64,000 nucleotides of DNA, taken from positions 124,001 to 188,000 of the forward strand of contig NZ_BAABDD010000008.1 in assembly GCF_039539445.1 (NCBI RefSeq). The letters run 5' to 3'. The DNA is from Salinactinospora qingdaonensis. GTDB lineage: Bacteria > Actinomycetota > Actinomycetes > Streptosporangiales > Streptosporangiaceae. The notes under the pieces were generated by a model, which saw only the letters and a list, made by a program, of their open reading frames with translations, ran no database searches and had not been told where the DNA came from. The translations under genes and the position numbers were made by a program. Shown here piece by piece: positions 27,468 through 37,460 of the stretch; position 1 is the stretch's first letter, and each line of letters starts with the position of its first letter.

Positions 27468-28433
27468 ATGGGAAGGCCCCCGATGCACACCCTCGTCCTC
27501 CTCGGGCTGGTTGGACTCCTCGCGCAACTCGTCGACGGCAGTCTTGGCATGGCCTACGGCGTCACCTCTACAACACTCCTCCTGGTCATAGGGGCCACCC
27601 CGGCCACCGCCTCAGCAACCGTCCATCTCGCCCAGATCGGGACGACCCTGGCCTCGGGGGCATCCCACTGGCGCCTCGGCAACGTCGACTGGAGTGTGGT
27701 GCGGCGCATCGCACTCCCTGGCGCCGTGGGGGCCTTCGCGGGCGCGACGTTCCTCAGCCACATCTCCACCCAGACCGCCGCCCCCCTCATGTCGGGCATC
27801 CTGCTCCTGCTGGGGATCTACATTGTGGCCCGATTCACGATCTGGCAGCCTCGACGTGGCCAACTCGGCAAGCCCGTCCGCCGCCGTTTCCTCGCCCCCC
27901 TCGGGGTCCTGGCCGGCTTCATCGACTCCACCGGCGGCGGGGGCTGGGGGCCGGTGGGCACGCCCGCGCTGCTGGCGAGCGGGCGCATCGAGCCGCGCAA
28001 GGTGATCGGCTCGATCGACTCCAGTGAATTCATCATCGCCATCGCCGCCAGCGGCGGTTTCCTGGTGGGGTTGGGCACGTCCGGCATCAACTTCGCCTGG
28101 GCCGCGGTGCTGCTGGTGGGCGGAGTGATCGCCGCCCCGATCGCCGCGTGGATCGTCCGGGTGATCCCACCGCGTGTCCTGGGCTCGGCTGTGGGCGGCG
28201 TCATCATCCTCAGCAACACGCGCGCGATCCTGGCCGGCGAGCTAGTGACCCTCCCGGGAACGGCCCAGATCGCTCTCTATACCGCGATCGCCCTCGTCTG
28301 GGGGGCGGCCATCACCTGGTCGCTGCGGGCCCACCTCGCCGAGCGCCGCGCCACGGCGGCGACCGAAGGCCACGAGCCCGACCCCACCGCGGCCGAGACC
28401 GTCCAAGCGCACGATTCGAGCACTCGCTCCTGA
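27468..28433 (+). CDS. TauE/SafE-family sulfite/anion exporter
   Basis: A 321-residue membrane protein with about eight segments and the two internal halves of the TauE/SafE family (LVDGSLGMAYGVTSTTLLL near the start and GFIDSTGGGGWGPVGTPALLASG in the middle). Members export sulfite, sulfoacetate or other organosulfur anions. It lies 3.4 kb from an APS kinase gene, but operon linkage is absent. The start could also be the ATG at 27483. The tail is hydrophilic. Confidence 0.88.
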   Translation: MGRPPMHTLVLLGLVGLLAQLVDGSLGMAYGVTSTTLLLVIGATPATASATVHLAQIGTTLASGASHWRLGNVDWSVVRRIALPGAVGAFAGATFLSHISTQTAAPLMSGILLLLGIYIVARFTIWQPRRGQLGKPVRRRFLAPLGVLAGFIDSTGGGGWGPVGTPALLASGRIEPRKVIGSIDSSEFIIAIAASGGFLVGLGTSGINFAWAAVLLVGGVIAAPIAAWIVRVIPPRVLGSAVGGVIILSNTRAILAGELVTLPGTAQIALYTAIALVWGAAITWSLRAHLAERRATAATEGHEPDPTAAETVQAHDSSTRS

Positions 28434-28744
28434 CGCCACGCGCACCCTCACCCCCAGGGCGTGGTTCGCTGCCGCGCCGCTCTACCATTCGGGAAAGACC
28501 CATCTCTGGCCCCGCAGCCAGTGCTCGCCGCTGTAGCAGCGCAGAGCCGCAGCCACGCCGGTGCGGTGTGCCCGAAGTATCGGCACGCCTAGCGGGGGGC
28601 GGGCGCCGGTGCGCCACGACATAGGGGAATCGAACAACGAGCACCCCGAGACTGCGGCCCGCCCCTGGGGCGCGGGGCACAGCGGCGCCGCCCGCGGGTG
28701 ACGCCGGCCGAGTGCCTCAACCGAGGCTCACCACGAAAAGGACG
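28434..28744 (+). other. intergenic region before the FtsW-like gene
   Basis: G+C-rich DNA; no gene, clear hairpin or promoter pattern is recognised. Confidence 0.4.
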
Positions 28745-30169
28745 ATGACGCACCCACGGGAGACGAACGCTCACTCGCCACCGACCCGACGCACCACCGA
28801 ACTGCTGCTGCTGATCGTGGCGATCGGCGCCGCCATCGGCGGCTTCGTCCTCGCCGGTTTTGAACTGACCGGTTCCCTACCGCCCTACCTGGGCGTATGC
28901 GCTTCGCTGTTCGTGGGGTTGGCGCTGCTGGCACACGTCGCCGTGCGCCTGCTCGCCCCATGGGCCGACCCGCTGCTGTTGCCGATCGCGACCCTACTCA
29001 ACGGGCTCGGACTGACCGTGATCTGGGGTCTGCACACAGCCGGCCCGCAACAGCCGGGCACGGCGCCGCGGCAACTGCTGTGGTCGCTGATCGGCCTGGC
29101 CGCCACGATCGTGGTGCTGCTGGCGGTGCGCGAACCGCGACGGCTGCAACGCTACCCCTACCTCATGGCGGTGTGCGCCATCGCGCTCATCGCCTCCCCC
29201 ATACTGCCGGTGATCGGCATCGAGAACTACGGCGCGCGGCGCTGGATCGGTGTCGCCGGCTTCACCGCACAACCTTCGGAGCTGGCCAAGATCGTCGGCG
29301 TGATCTTCCTCTCCTCCTACCTGGTGATCAAGCGCGACGTGCTGTCGCTGGCCGCCCGGCGGGTGATGATCGGCCCTGTCAAGGTGTTCACCCTGCCCCG
29401 CCTCCGCGACATGGGACCGATGATCGTCGCGTGGTCGGTGGCGATCCTGCTGCTGGTGGGAACCCGCGACCTGGGCACCTCACTGCTGTTGTTCGCGCTG
29501 TTTTTGGCCATGCTCTACGTCGCGACCGAACGCAAGTCCTGGATCGCGATCGGCCTGGCGCTGTTCTTGGGCGCGGCCTACGTGGCGTGGCTGACGTTCT
29601 GGCACGTCCAGCAGCGGGTCACGATCTGGCTCGACGCTTTCGAGCCGCGGGTCTACGAGGCGACCGGCGGTAGCTTTCAGGTGGTGCAGGGACTGTTCGC
29701 CCTGGCCGAAGGCGGGTTGGTGGGGACCGGCTTCGGCGACGGGCGCGCCGCCCAGATCTTCGCCGCCGACAGCGACTACATCCTCGTCTCCGTGGGGGAG
29801 AAGTTCGGACTGGCCGGCCTCATGGCCGTCGTCGTCCTGTTGGCGCTGCTGGTGGAGCGCGGCTACCGCATAGCGCTGGCCGCCCGAGAACCCTTCATCA
29901 AGATCATGGCGTTCGGCTTCGCCTTCCTGCTGGCGTTCCAAGTGTTCGTGGTCCTGGCCGGGGTGACCCGGCTCATCCCGCTGACCGGAATGACCACACC
30001 GTTCCTGTCGGCCGGTGGATCGTCGCTGATCTCAAGCTGGATCATCGTCGGCCTGTGGCTACGGATGAGCGACAGCGTGCGCCGCCCCGCCCCCACCCCG
30101 CCCCACGAGATCGACGGGGGCCCCACCGAGTCGCTGGGAGCGCTCGCCGCCCAGCACAGCACCCGCTGA
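28745..30169 (+). CDS. FtsW/RodA/SpoVE-family protein
   Basis: A 474-residue SEDS-family polytopic protein (about 10-12 membrane segments). Conserved stretches are NYGARRWIGVAGFTAQPSELAK, DLGTSLLLF, SDYILVSVGEKFGLAGL and the C-terminal TGMTTPFLSAGGSSLISSW. These proteins polymerise peptidoglycan glycan strands, with a class B PBP as partner. No PBP gene is adjacent, so the division or elongation role is open. ATG 28745 with AAAAGGA just before was preferred to the GTG at 28712. Confidence 0.9.
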   Translation: MTHPRETNAHSPPTRRTTELLLLIVAIGAAIGGFVLAGFELTGSLPPYLGVCASLFVGLALLAHVAVRLLAPWADPLLLPIATLLNGLGLTVIWGLHTAGPQQPGTAPRQLLWSLIGLAATIVVLLAVREPRRLQRYPYLMAVCAIALIASPILPVIGIENYGARRWIGVAGFTAQPSELAKIVGVIFLSSYLVIKRDVLSLAARRVMIGPVKVFTLPRLRDMGPMIVAWSVAILLLVGTRDLGTSLLLFALFLAMLYVATERKSWIAIGLALFLGAAYVAWLTFWHVQQRVTIWLDAFEPRVYEATGGSFQVVQGLFALAEGGLVGTGFGDGRAAQIFAADSDYILVSVGEKFGLAGLMAVVVLLALLVERGYRIALAAREPFIKIMAFGFAFLLAFQVFVVLAGVTRLIPLTGMTTPFLSAGGSSLISSWIIVGLWLRMSDSVRRPAPTPPHEIDGGPTESLGALAAQHSTR

Positions 30170-30217
30170 TCCCCTCGGCCGGAGCCGGCACAGAGCGCGA
30201 GGCGGGGGCGGTAGGTG

Positions 30218-30952
30218 CTATCTCCAGTAGGCGCGCCACTGTTCAGGGGTGAGCGCGCGCGGGTCGCGGCCGTCGGCGCGGGCCTTGTCTTCGGCGGCGC
30301 GCAGCCGATGGTCGAATCGGCGGGCGGCGGCGCGCAGGTCCATCTCGGGGTCGGCCGCACGACCACGCTCGGCCTGCACGGCGGCGAACAACGCACCGCC
30401 GGGTCCACCGTCGTCGCCGAGGAGGTCCTCGGGAACACCGTTGCGCACGGCGCGCTTTTGCACCTCGTGGGCGAGGAGCGCGGCGGGCTGACCGAAGGGC
30501 ACACCGTCGAGGATGCCGGTGTCGCCGCCCTTGGCGGCCCGTTCGGCAGCCTTGATCTCCTCCCAGTTGGCTCGCACCTCGTCGGCGCCCTCGACAGCGG
30601 TCGTGGCGAAGACGTGCGGATGGCGGCGCACCAGCTTGTCGACGATGGAGTCGGCCACATCGTCGATGGTGAACCCGTCGCTGTCGCGCTCCTGGGCGAG
30701 GCGGGCGTGGAAGACCACCTGGAGCAGCACATCGCCCAACTCTTCGCGCAGCGTGGCCGGGTCGCCCTCCTCGATGGCCTCCAACGCCTCGTAGGTCTCC
30801 TGCACCAGGTACTTGGCCAGCGAGGCGTGCGTCTGCTCGGCGTCCCAGGGGCATTCGCGCCGCAGCGTGTCCATGACCTCGACCAGCCGCAGCAGGCGCT
30901 GCCCATCGGGAGCGTTCTCCGCAGGTCGACGGGACGGCTCGGTGCTGCTCAT
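30218..30952 (-). CDS. mazG: nucleoside triphosphate pyrophosphohydrolase MazG
   Basis: A 244-residue MazG. The N-terminal helical MazG domain has ECPWDAEQTHASLAKYLVQE, ETYEALEAI and the metal-binding EELGDVLLQVVFHA; a second, weaker part follows (ILDGVPFGQPAALLAHEVQKRA). It hydrolyses (d)NTPs to monophosphates and helps remove abnormal nucleotides. It starts four bases after the stop of the lipoprotein gene, an arrangement kept in actinobacteria. Confidence 0.92.
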   Translation of the reverse strand: MSSTEPSRRPAENAPDGQRLLRLVEVMDTLRRECPWDAEQTHASLAKYLVQETYEALEAIEEGDPATLREELGDVLLQVVFHARLAQERDSDGFTIDDVADSIVDKLVRRHPHVFATTAVEGADEVRANWEEIKAAERAAKGGDTGILDGVPFGQPAALLAHEVQKRAVRNGVPEDLLGDDGGPGGALFAAVQAERGRAADPEMDLRAAARRFDHRLRAAEDKARADGRDPRALTPEQWRAYWR

Positions 30953-30956
30953 GGGG

Positions 30957-31715
30957 TCAGTTTCCCCCGCCCTCCGCCAGAGCGCCGCCCCCGGACTGGT
31001 TTTCGGTCGCCGAGAGCGGGCTGGAGCCCGGTGCGATCACGAGCGTGGTCGGGTCGATCTGGCCGTAGCGCGGGCTGACCTCGATGTCAGCCGCTTCGGC
31101 GTGGGGCTGCACCAGGGTTTCGCTGATGGCCGTGCTCCAGATCTGCGGCTCAATCTGGGCCATCATGGCGTCGAGCTGGCTTTGCAACTGTTCGCCCTCC
31201 ATGCCCATGGCCTCCAGCCGCTCGGACTGGGCCTGGCGCTGCTGTTCACGCATCCCCTCGGCGACTTGCGCTAGCTCGCCGGCGTTGGCACTGCGCAGTT
31301 CCTCCTGGATGAGCAAGGAGCGGACCAGGTCGCGGACCTGGCTGCGCGGCACCTGCCGCAGGAACGCCTCGACGCCACCGGCCTCCTCGATCTGGGCGTC
31401 AACAGCCGAACGGTCGACCTCGATGTCGTGCTCGGCGGCGAGCTGTTCGTAGAGCAGGAACTGAATCCGGTTGGACAGCAGGTTGCTGGCGACTTGGGGA
31501 CGCTGCCCAGCCGGGAGCTGCTGATTGGAGGACTGGGCGACCTGAGCCTCCACCGCGCTCATGTCGGCCTCGATCGTCTCAACGGTGATCTGCTCGCCGT
31601 CCACGACCGCTGCCGCGCCCGCCTTCGTCAGGCCACAGCCGGTCAGGGCGAGCAGCGCGGCACCGGCCGTCGCGGCCGTGAGCGCGCCCATGCGGCGCGG
31701 GAGGGGGAAACGCAC
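30957..31715 (-). CDS. SurA N-terminal-domain lipoprotein
   Basis: A 252-residue secreted protein. A signal peptide with a lipobox (LLALTGC, Cys near residue 28) leads to a SurA_N-type chaperone domain (VDGEQITVETIEADMSAVE, LLSNRIQFLLYEQLAAEHDIEV). There is no clear PPIase domain. It likely helps folding of exported proteins. The GTG at 31715, preceded by AAAGG, fits a normal signal peptide; 31760 would add unlikely residues. Co-transcribed with mazG. Confidence 0.85.
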   Translation of the reverse strand: MRFPLPRRMGALTAATAGAALLALTGCGLTKAGAAAVVDGEQITVETIEADMSAVEAQVAQSSNQQLPAGQRPQVASNLLSNRIQFLLYEQLAAEHDIEVDRSAVDAQIEEAGGVEAFLRQVPRSQVRDLVRSLLIQEELRSANAGELAQVAEGMREQQRQAQSERLEAMGMEGEQLQSQLDAMMAQIEPQIWSTAISETLVQPHAEAADIEVSPRYGQIDPTTLVIAPGSSPLSATENQSGGGALAEGGGN

Positions 31716-31839
31716 GGTCAAGACCTTTCCGTCGATACAGGCCAGTTCAGTGGGGAGCACTCAGCCCCGGACCGCCACAAGGTGGCGCCGGCGAGCACTC
31801 ATCCAGCCCCTGGAATGGTATGCGCTGAGCCGCGAGGCG

Positions 31840-33411
31840 TCACCCGTGGCCGCCGTGGCGGGTGTGACGGTCGGGATCACCCGTCCCAGCCTTGGGCAAC
31901 CACCCGCCGTCGCGCAGGTGAGCGACCACCCGAGCCACCGCCTCGCTTTCGGTGAGGGCGGTGGTGTCGAGGACGATGTCGGCGTCGGTGGGTTCCTCGT
32001 AAGGGTCGGAGATCCCGGTGAACTCCGCGATCTCCCCAGCCCGCGCCTTGGCGTAGAGCCCCTTGCGGTCGCGGGCCTCGCACACCTCCAGCGGAGTGGC
32101 CACGTGCACCAAGACGAACTCGCCGGTCTCCTCCACCATCGCACGCACCTCGGCGCGGGTGGCGGCGTAGGGCGCGATGGGTGCGCAGATCGCGACCCCG
32201 CCATGGCGGGTGATCTCGGCTGCCACATAGCCGATCCGGCGGATGTTGCGGTCGCGGTCTTCACGCGAGAACGTCAACCCGGCCGAAAGCATCCGCCGCA
32301 CCACGTCCCCGTCGAGCAGCGTCACCGTACGGCCCGCCTCGCGCACCGCCTCGGCCACCCCGCGCGCGACCGTGGATTTGCCCGATCCCGACAGGCCGGT
32401 GAAGAACAGGGTGACGCCACGCATGACCCGGGCGGGACGGCGCCGAGCCAACTCGGCGGCCACTCGCGCCGGCGTAAACCATTCGGGCAACTGCCGGCCG
32501 GCCCGCAGCAGCTCCTCCACCTCGTCGTCGTCGAGTTCGGGGCGGACCCGATCGGGCGGGACCCGGTCGGCGGGGCGCCACACCCGCGCCGCGGCGTCGT
32601 AGACCCGGGCGGGCGGGTCGACGATGGGGATCGGCGGCTGCCCGAGGCGCTCGCTGTCGAGAGGGCGGGGCGGCGGGTTGGGGCCGTGCTCGACGAGCAC
32701 GTGTGTGGCGTCGTAGGCGGCGGCGACATGGGCGGCGAGGAGGTCGTCACGGTGCCGCCCGGCCGCGTCGTCGTCGCCGGCGCGCGAGGCGGGCAGGGTG
32801 GTCACGACGAAACGGGTGCGCGCCGGCAGCAGCGGGTCGGCCGCCAAGACGGAGCGGGCGGCGCCCTCGTCGTCGAAGGGGGTGTCGAGGAGGACGAGGA
32901 CTTCCGCGCGGCCGTCCTCGGCGATCTGCTCGGCCACCGCTCGGATCTGGTGCAGCGCCCGGTGGTGCAGCGGCCGGTCGGTCACCACGGCCAGCAGCGG
33001 CCGGTCCCGGTAGGGGTCGATTTCGCGGCGGGCCCGCGCGTCGGCCGGAGGCAGGCGCAGGTGGCGCAGCGTTCCGTGCACCGCGGGGCGCGCCAGCCGC
33101 ACCTCACCGGCTAGATAGTCGGTGCCTTCGGCCCGCCAGTGCCGGCTGACCTTCAGCTCCGCCAACGGGGCGCCCTCAGGGTCGGTCAGCAGCACCTGCT
33201 CGGCACCGGCCAGCGTCTCGGGCACCGGCAGCGTGACCGGAACGGGCCACCAGGTGCCGTCGGGAAGACGTCCGTGCTCGCGCACCGCCGCCGCCTCGTC
33301 TTCGGTCATGAACCCCGACAGCGGGCAGGCGCCGCTGAGGATCAGCTCCAGGTGGGCCATCGCCTCCGAGGCGGGTGTGAACGTGGGCGGATCGCCGGCG
33401 GACCCGGTCAT
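31840..33411 (-). CDS. APS kinase with degenerate ATP-sulfurylase-like domain
   Basis: A 523-residue fusion. The C-terminal part (about 335-510) is a normal adenylylsulfate kinase: P-loop GLSGSGKST, LDGDVVR, FSREDRDRN and the KARAGEIAEFTGISDPYEEP loop; it makes PAPS from APS. The N-terminal part (about 15-330) resembles ATP sulfurylase (SGFMTEDE, PVPVTLPVP) but the QxRNPLHxxH motif is altered to DRPLHHRALH and the GRDHAG region to LVEHGPN, so it is probably not catalytic. Separate ATP sulfurylase (CysN end at 63644) is present in the window. PAPS could feed the sulfotransferases at 56 and 63 kb. Confidence 0.88.
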   Translation of the reverse strand: MTGSAGDPPTFTPASEAMAHLELILSGACPLSGFMTEDEAAAVREHGRLPDGTWWPVPVTLPVPETLAGAEQVLLTDPEGAPLAELKVSRHWRAEGTDYLAGEVRLARPAVHGTLRHLRLPPADARARREIDPYRDRPLLAVVTDRPLHHRALHQIRAVAEQIAEDGRAEVLVLLDTPFDDEGAARSVLAADPLLPARTRFVVTTLPASRAGDDDAAGRHRDDLLAAHVAAAYDATHVLVEHGPNPPPRPLDSERLGQPPIPIVDPPARVYDAAARVWRPADRVPPDRVRPELDDDEVEELLRAGRQLPEWFTPARVAAELARRRPARVMRGVTLFFTGLSGSGKSTVARGVAEAVREAGRTVTLLDGDVVRRMLSAGLTFSREDRDRNIRRIGYVAAEITRHGGVAICAPIAPYAATRAEVRAMVEETGEFVLVHVATPLEVCEARDRKGLYAKARAGEIAEFTGISDPYEEPTDADIVLDTTALTESEAVARVVAHLRDGGWLPKAGTGDPDRHTRHGGHG

Positions 33412-33747
33412 AGCGCTCCCCTATCGGCTCCAGGCTGCGGGCGGCACAACACTGTTCACCAGAGTATTACTCGCCACCATCGGCTTAGCTGTGGCGAGGT
33501 AGCCCTACGAGAGTGCGGCTCCCACCCCGCGCCCCGGCGGGAACACCCGGCACGGGCGTGGTGTTGGATAGGGGGACATGCTCGTAGCGGGCGATCGACG
33601 ATGCACACTTGAAGGTAAGCGGGTGGACGATAATCGTGTGCCCGGCGCTAGCGCGGCGCGTAGAGTAGGTACAGGGCACCGGTCGTCTCAACCCGCATGT
33701 CCGCTTCGTCGCGCCATCGGTACCACTGTCACACCTCACCTGGTGAT
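33412..33747. other. divergent intergenic region APS kinase/mfd
   Basis: It must hold promoters for both genes. A TAATAC box on the minus strand (near 33465) is a possible minus-10 for the APS kinase gene. No gene seen. Confidence 0.35.
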
Positions 33748-36700
33748 ATGAGCCTTTCCGGACTTCTGGCCGTCGTCGCCGACGATCCGGCCCTCAACAG
33801 AGCCATCACAGCCGCCCGCGGCGGACACGATCCTCGACTGGACCTTGTCGCGCCGCCGGCGTTGCGTCCGTTCCTGGTGGCGGCGCTGGCCGCCGACGCG
33901 CCGGTGGGCGCTGGGCGTCCGGTGCTGGCCATCACCGCCACCGAGCGCGAGGCCGCTGACCTGACCGACGCGCTCGGCTCCCTGCTGCCCGAACAGTCGG
34001 TCGCACTGTTCCCGGCGTGGGAGACCCTCCCGCACGAGCGGCTGTCGCCGCGCTCGGACACGGTGGGGCAACGCCTGGCCGTACTGCGCCGGCTGGCCCA
34101 CCCCGACCCCGACGACCCGCTCACCATGCCGCTGCGGGTGGTCGTGGCACCCGTGCGCAGCGTCCTGCAACCACTGGTGGCGGGTCTGGGCGACCTGAAA
34201 CCGGTGCGGGTGCGCGCCGGCGACGAGGTCGAACTCGAAACAGTGGTGTCTTCGCTGGTCGACGCCGGCTACGCGCGCGTGGACCTGGTGGAAAAACGCG
34301 GCGATGTCGCGGTGCGCGGCGGCATCCTCGACGTGTTTCCCCCCACCGAGGAACACCCGCTGCGGTTGGAGTTCTGGGGCGACCAGGTCGAGGAGATCCG
34401 CTACTTCCAGGTGGCCGACCAGCGCTCCCTCACCGACGTGGCGGGCGACAGGCCCGGCACCGGCGACGCCGGCCCCGGCCTGTTCGCGCCGCCGTGCCGC
34501 GAACTGCTGCTGACTCCCACGGTGCGCGAACGCGCCCGCGAGCTCGCCGGACAGCACCCGTCGCTGGCCGAACCGCTCACCAAGATCGCCGACGGTGTCA
34601 CCGTGGAGGGCATGGAGGCGTTCGCGCCGGTGCTGTCGGACCGTATGGAGCTGCTGTTCGACTACTTCACCGACGGCGCCCACGTGGTCGGCTGCGACCC
34701 CGAGCGCATCCGCACCCGCGCCCTCGAACTGGAGGCCACCAGCCAGGAGTTCCTGCAAGCCTCCTGGATCAACGCGGCCTCCGGTGGCGAGGCCCCCATC
34801 GACCTCGGCGGATCGGCCTACAAGTCGATCACCGAGATCCGTTCCGACGCCGACCGGCTCGGCCTGCCGTGGTGGACGATCACCCCCTTCGACCCGGGTG
34901 AGGCCAAACCCGCCGAGGAGGACGACTCGGTGCTCATCGGCGCCGTGGCCGCCGACGCCTACCGCGGCGACACCGAGCGTGCGCTGGCCGACGTGAAGTC
35001 CTGGCTGCACGACGAGTGGAACGTCGTGCTGCTCACCCAGGGCCACGGGCCCGCCGAGCGGCTGGTGTCGATGCTGCGCGACGCCGGTTTGGGCGCCCAG
35101 TTCCGTGAGGACTTGTCCGCTCCGCCGGAGCCGGCGGTGGCCACCGTCACCACCGGCCTCGTCGAGAACGGGTTCGTGTGGCGCTCGGTGCGCACGGTCG
35201 TGCTCACCGAGGCCGACATCGCCGGGCAGCGCTCCTCGACCCGCGACATGCGGCGCATGCCCAGCCGCCGCCGCGGCACCGTCGACCCGTTGCAGCTCAA
35301 GCCCGGCGACTATGTGGTCCACGAGCAGCACGGCGTGGGCCGCTACATCGAGATGGTCAGCCGCAACATCCAGGGCGCCACCCGCGAGTACCTCGTCTTG
35401 GAGTACGCGCCTTCCAAGCGCGGCCAGCCCGGCGACCGGCTGTTCGTGCCCACCGACCAGCTCGACGAGGTCACCCGTTACGTGGGGGGCGAGGCGCCGG
35501 CGCTGAGCAAGATGGGCGGCGCCGACTGGTCCAAGACCAAGAGCCGCGCCCGCAAGGTCGTCCGCGAGATCGCCGGCGACCTGATCCGGCTGTACTCGGC
35601 CCGCCAGGCGTCGCCGGGCCACGCCTTCGCCGCCGACACCCCGTGGCAGCGCGAACTGGAGGACGCCTTCCCCTACGTGGAGACGCCCGACCAGCTCGCC
35701 GCGATCGAAGAGGTCAAGCGCGACATGGAGAAGCCGGTGCCTATGGACCGGCTCATCTGCGGCGACGTCGGTTACGGCAAAACCGAGGTGGCGGTGCGGG
35801 CCGCGTTCAAGGCGGTGCAGGACGACAAACAGGTGGCGGTGCTGGTGCCTACCACGCTGCTGGTGCAGCAGCACCTGTCGACCTTCAGCGAGCGCTACGC
35901 CTCCTTCCCGGTGAAGGTGCGGCCGATCTCGCGGTTCCAGACCGATCAGGAGGTGGCGGCGGCCCGCGAGGGGCTGCGCCGCGGCGATATCGACATCGCC
36001 ATCGGCACGCACCGGCTGCTCTCCGACGAGACCAAGTTCAAGAACCTGGGGCTGGTCATCATCGACGAGGAGCAGCGCTTCGGCGTCGAGCACAAGGAGG
36101 CGCTCAAGCGGCTGCGCACCCAGGTCGACGTGCTCGCCATGTCGGCCACCCCCATCCCGCGCACGCTGGAGATGGGCATGACCGGCATCCGCGAGATGAC
36201 CACGATCCTCACCCCGCCCGAGGAGCGCCACCCTGTCCTGACGTTCGTCGGCCCTTATGACGAGAAGCAGATCGCCGCGGCCGTGCGGCGCGAGCTGATG
36301 CGCGAAGGCCAGGTGTTCTTCGTGCACAACCGGGTGGCCTCGATTGAGAAGGTCGCGGCCACGGTCGCCCGGCTGGTGCCCGAGGCGCGGGTGGCCTACG
36401 CGCACGGCCAGATGAACGAGCAGCAGCTCGAGCGGGTGATGGTCGACTTCTGGGAGAAGAACTTCGACGTGCTCGTGTCCACGACGATCGTGGAGTCGGG
36501 GCTGGACGTGCCCAACGCCAACACTCTCATCGTCGACCGCGCCGACACCTACGGGCTGTCGCAGTTGCACCAACTGCGCGGGCGCGTGGGGCGCGGCCGG
36601 GAGCGCGCCTACGCCTACTTCCTCTACCCTTCCGACCGGCCGCTGAGCGAGACGGCGCACGAGCGGCTGGCCACGGTGTCGCAGCACACCGAGACCGGGG

Positions 36701-37353
36701 CGGGGATGTATGTGGCGATGAAGGATCTGGAGATCCGCGGCGCGGGCAACATTTTGGGCGCCGAGCAGTCGGGCAGCATCGCCGGTGTCGGCTTCGACCT
36801 GTATGTGCGCATGGTCGGCGAGGCCGTGCGGGAGCTGAAGGGCGACGCCGAGGGCGCCGAGGAGATCGAGACCAAGGTGGAGCTGCCTATCGACGCCCAT
36901 ATCCCGCACGACTACGTGCCGGGTGAGCGGCTGCGGCTGGAGGCGTATAAGAGCATCGCCGCCGTCGAGGGTGATGAGGACATCGCGAATGTGCGCGAGG
37001 AGCTGGCCGACCGCTACGGCGAGCCGCCCCAACCGGTCGACAATCTGCTGTCGGTGGCCCGGTTCCGGGTGCTGGCCAAGAGCGCGGGGTTGACCGACGT
37101 GGTGTTGCAGGGCAACCAGATCCGGTTCGCGCCGGTGGAGCTGCGCGAGTCTCAACAGTTGCGGCTGCGCCGGCTCTACCCCAAGTCGGTGCTCAAGGAG
37201 GCCACGCAGACCCTACTGGTGCCCGCCCCCAAGTCCGGCGGCCTAGGCGGCAAACCACTACGCGACCTCGACCTACTCAAATGGTGCAGCGAACTAGTGA
37301 CCGCCATCTTCGAGCCCAGCCGACCCAAGGAAAAGCAGCCCACCGCAGACTGA
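33748..37353 (+). CDS. mfd: transcription-repair coupling factor
   Basis: A 1201-residue Mfd. In order: the UvrB-like damage module (about 1-350), the RNA-polymerase-interacting domain with GDYVVHEQHGVGRYIE (about 515), the translocase with Walker A GDVGYGKTEVAVRAAFK, DEEQRFGVEHKE, SATPIPRT and the VESGLDVPNANT/LRGRVGRG motif VI (about 670-1010), and the C-terminal TRCF domain (VELPIDAHIPHDYV). It removes stalled RNA polymerase and recruits UvrA. The ATG at 33748 preceded by GGTGAT matches the usual N-terminus; 33697 is less likely. Confidence 0.95.
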   Translation: MSLSGLLAVVADDPALNRAITAARGGHDPRLDLVAPPALRPFLVAALAADAPVGAGRPVLAITATEREAADLTDALGSLLPEQSVALFPAWETLPHERLSPRSDTVGQRLAVLRRLAHPDPDDPLTMPLRVVVAPVRSVLQPLVAGLGDLKPVRVRAGDEVELETVVSSLVDAGYARVDLVEKRGDVAVRGGILDVFPPTEEHPLRLEFWGDQVEEIRYFQVADQRSLTDVAGDRPGTGDAGPGLFAPPCRELLLTPTVRERARELAGQHPSLAEPLTKIADGVTVEGMEAFAPVLSDRMELLFDYFTDGAHVVGCDPERIRTRALELEATSQEFLQASWINAASGGEAPIDLGGSAYKSITEIRSDADRLGLPWWTITPFDPGEAKPAEEDDSVLIGAVAADAYRGDTERALADVKSWLHDEWNVVLLTQGHGPAERLVSMLRDAGLGAQFREDLSAPPEPAVATVTTGLVENGFVWRSVRTVVLTEADIAGQRSSTRDMRRMPSRRRGTVDPLQLKPGDYVVHEQHGVGRYIEMVSRNIQGATREYLVLEYAPSKRGQPGDRLFVPTDQLDEVTRYVGGEAPALSKMGGADWSKTKSRARKVVREIAGDLIRLYSARQASPGHAFAADTPWQRELEDAFPYVETPDQLAAIEEVKRDMEKPVPMDRLICGDVGYGKTEVAVRAAFKAVQDDKQVAVLVPTTLLVQQHLSTFSERYASFPVKVRPISRFQTDQEVAAAREGLRRGDIDIAIGTHRLLSDETKFKNLGLVIIDEEQRFGVEHKEALKRLRTQVDVLAMSATPIPRTLEMGMTGIREMTTILTPPEERHPVLTFVGPYDEKQIAAAVRRELMREGQVFFVHNRVASIEKVAATVARLVPEARVAYAHGQMNEQQLERVMVDFWEKNFDVLVSTTIVESGLDVPNANTLIVDRADTYGLSQLHQLRGRVGRGRERAYAYFLYPSDRPLSETAHERLATVSQHTETGAGMYVAMKDLEIRGAGNILGAEQSGSIAGVGFDLYVRMVGEAVRELKGDAEGAEEIETKVELPIDAHIPHDYVPGERLRLEAYKSIAAVEGDEDIANVREELADRYGEPPQPVDNLLSVARFRVLAKSAGLTDVVLQGNQIRFAPVELRESQQLRLRRLYPKSVLKEATQTLLVPAPKSGGLGGKPLRDLDLLKWCSELVTAIFEPSRPKEKQPTAD

Positions 37354-37460
37354 ACGGACTGAACCGGGCCAGCGGCAGGTAGAGGCAGGCCTGCAAGTGG
37401 GCGCCCCGGCTCCCATGGGGTGAAGCCTGCCTTGGGGCGTGTCGGGGTGTGTGGTGGGGT

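Noticed and set aside
33736..37155. 1139-codon open frame opposite mfd
   Set aside because: Antisense shadow of a conserved gene, His/Arg/Leu-rich without motifs.
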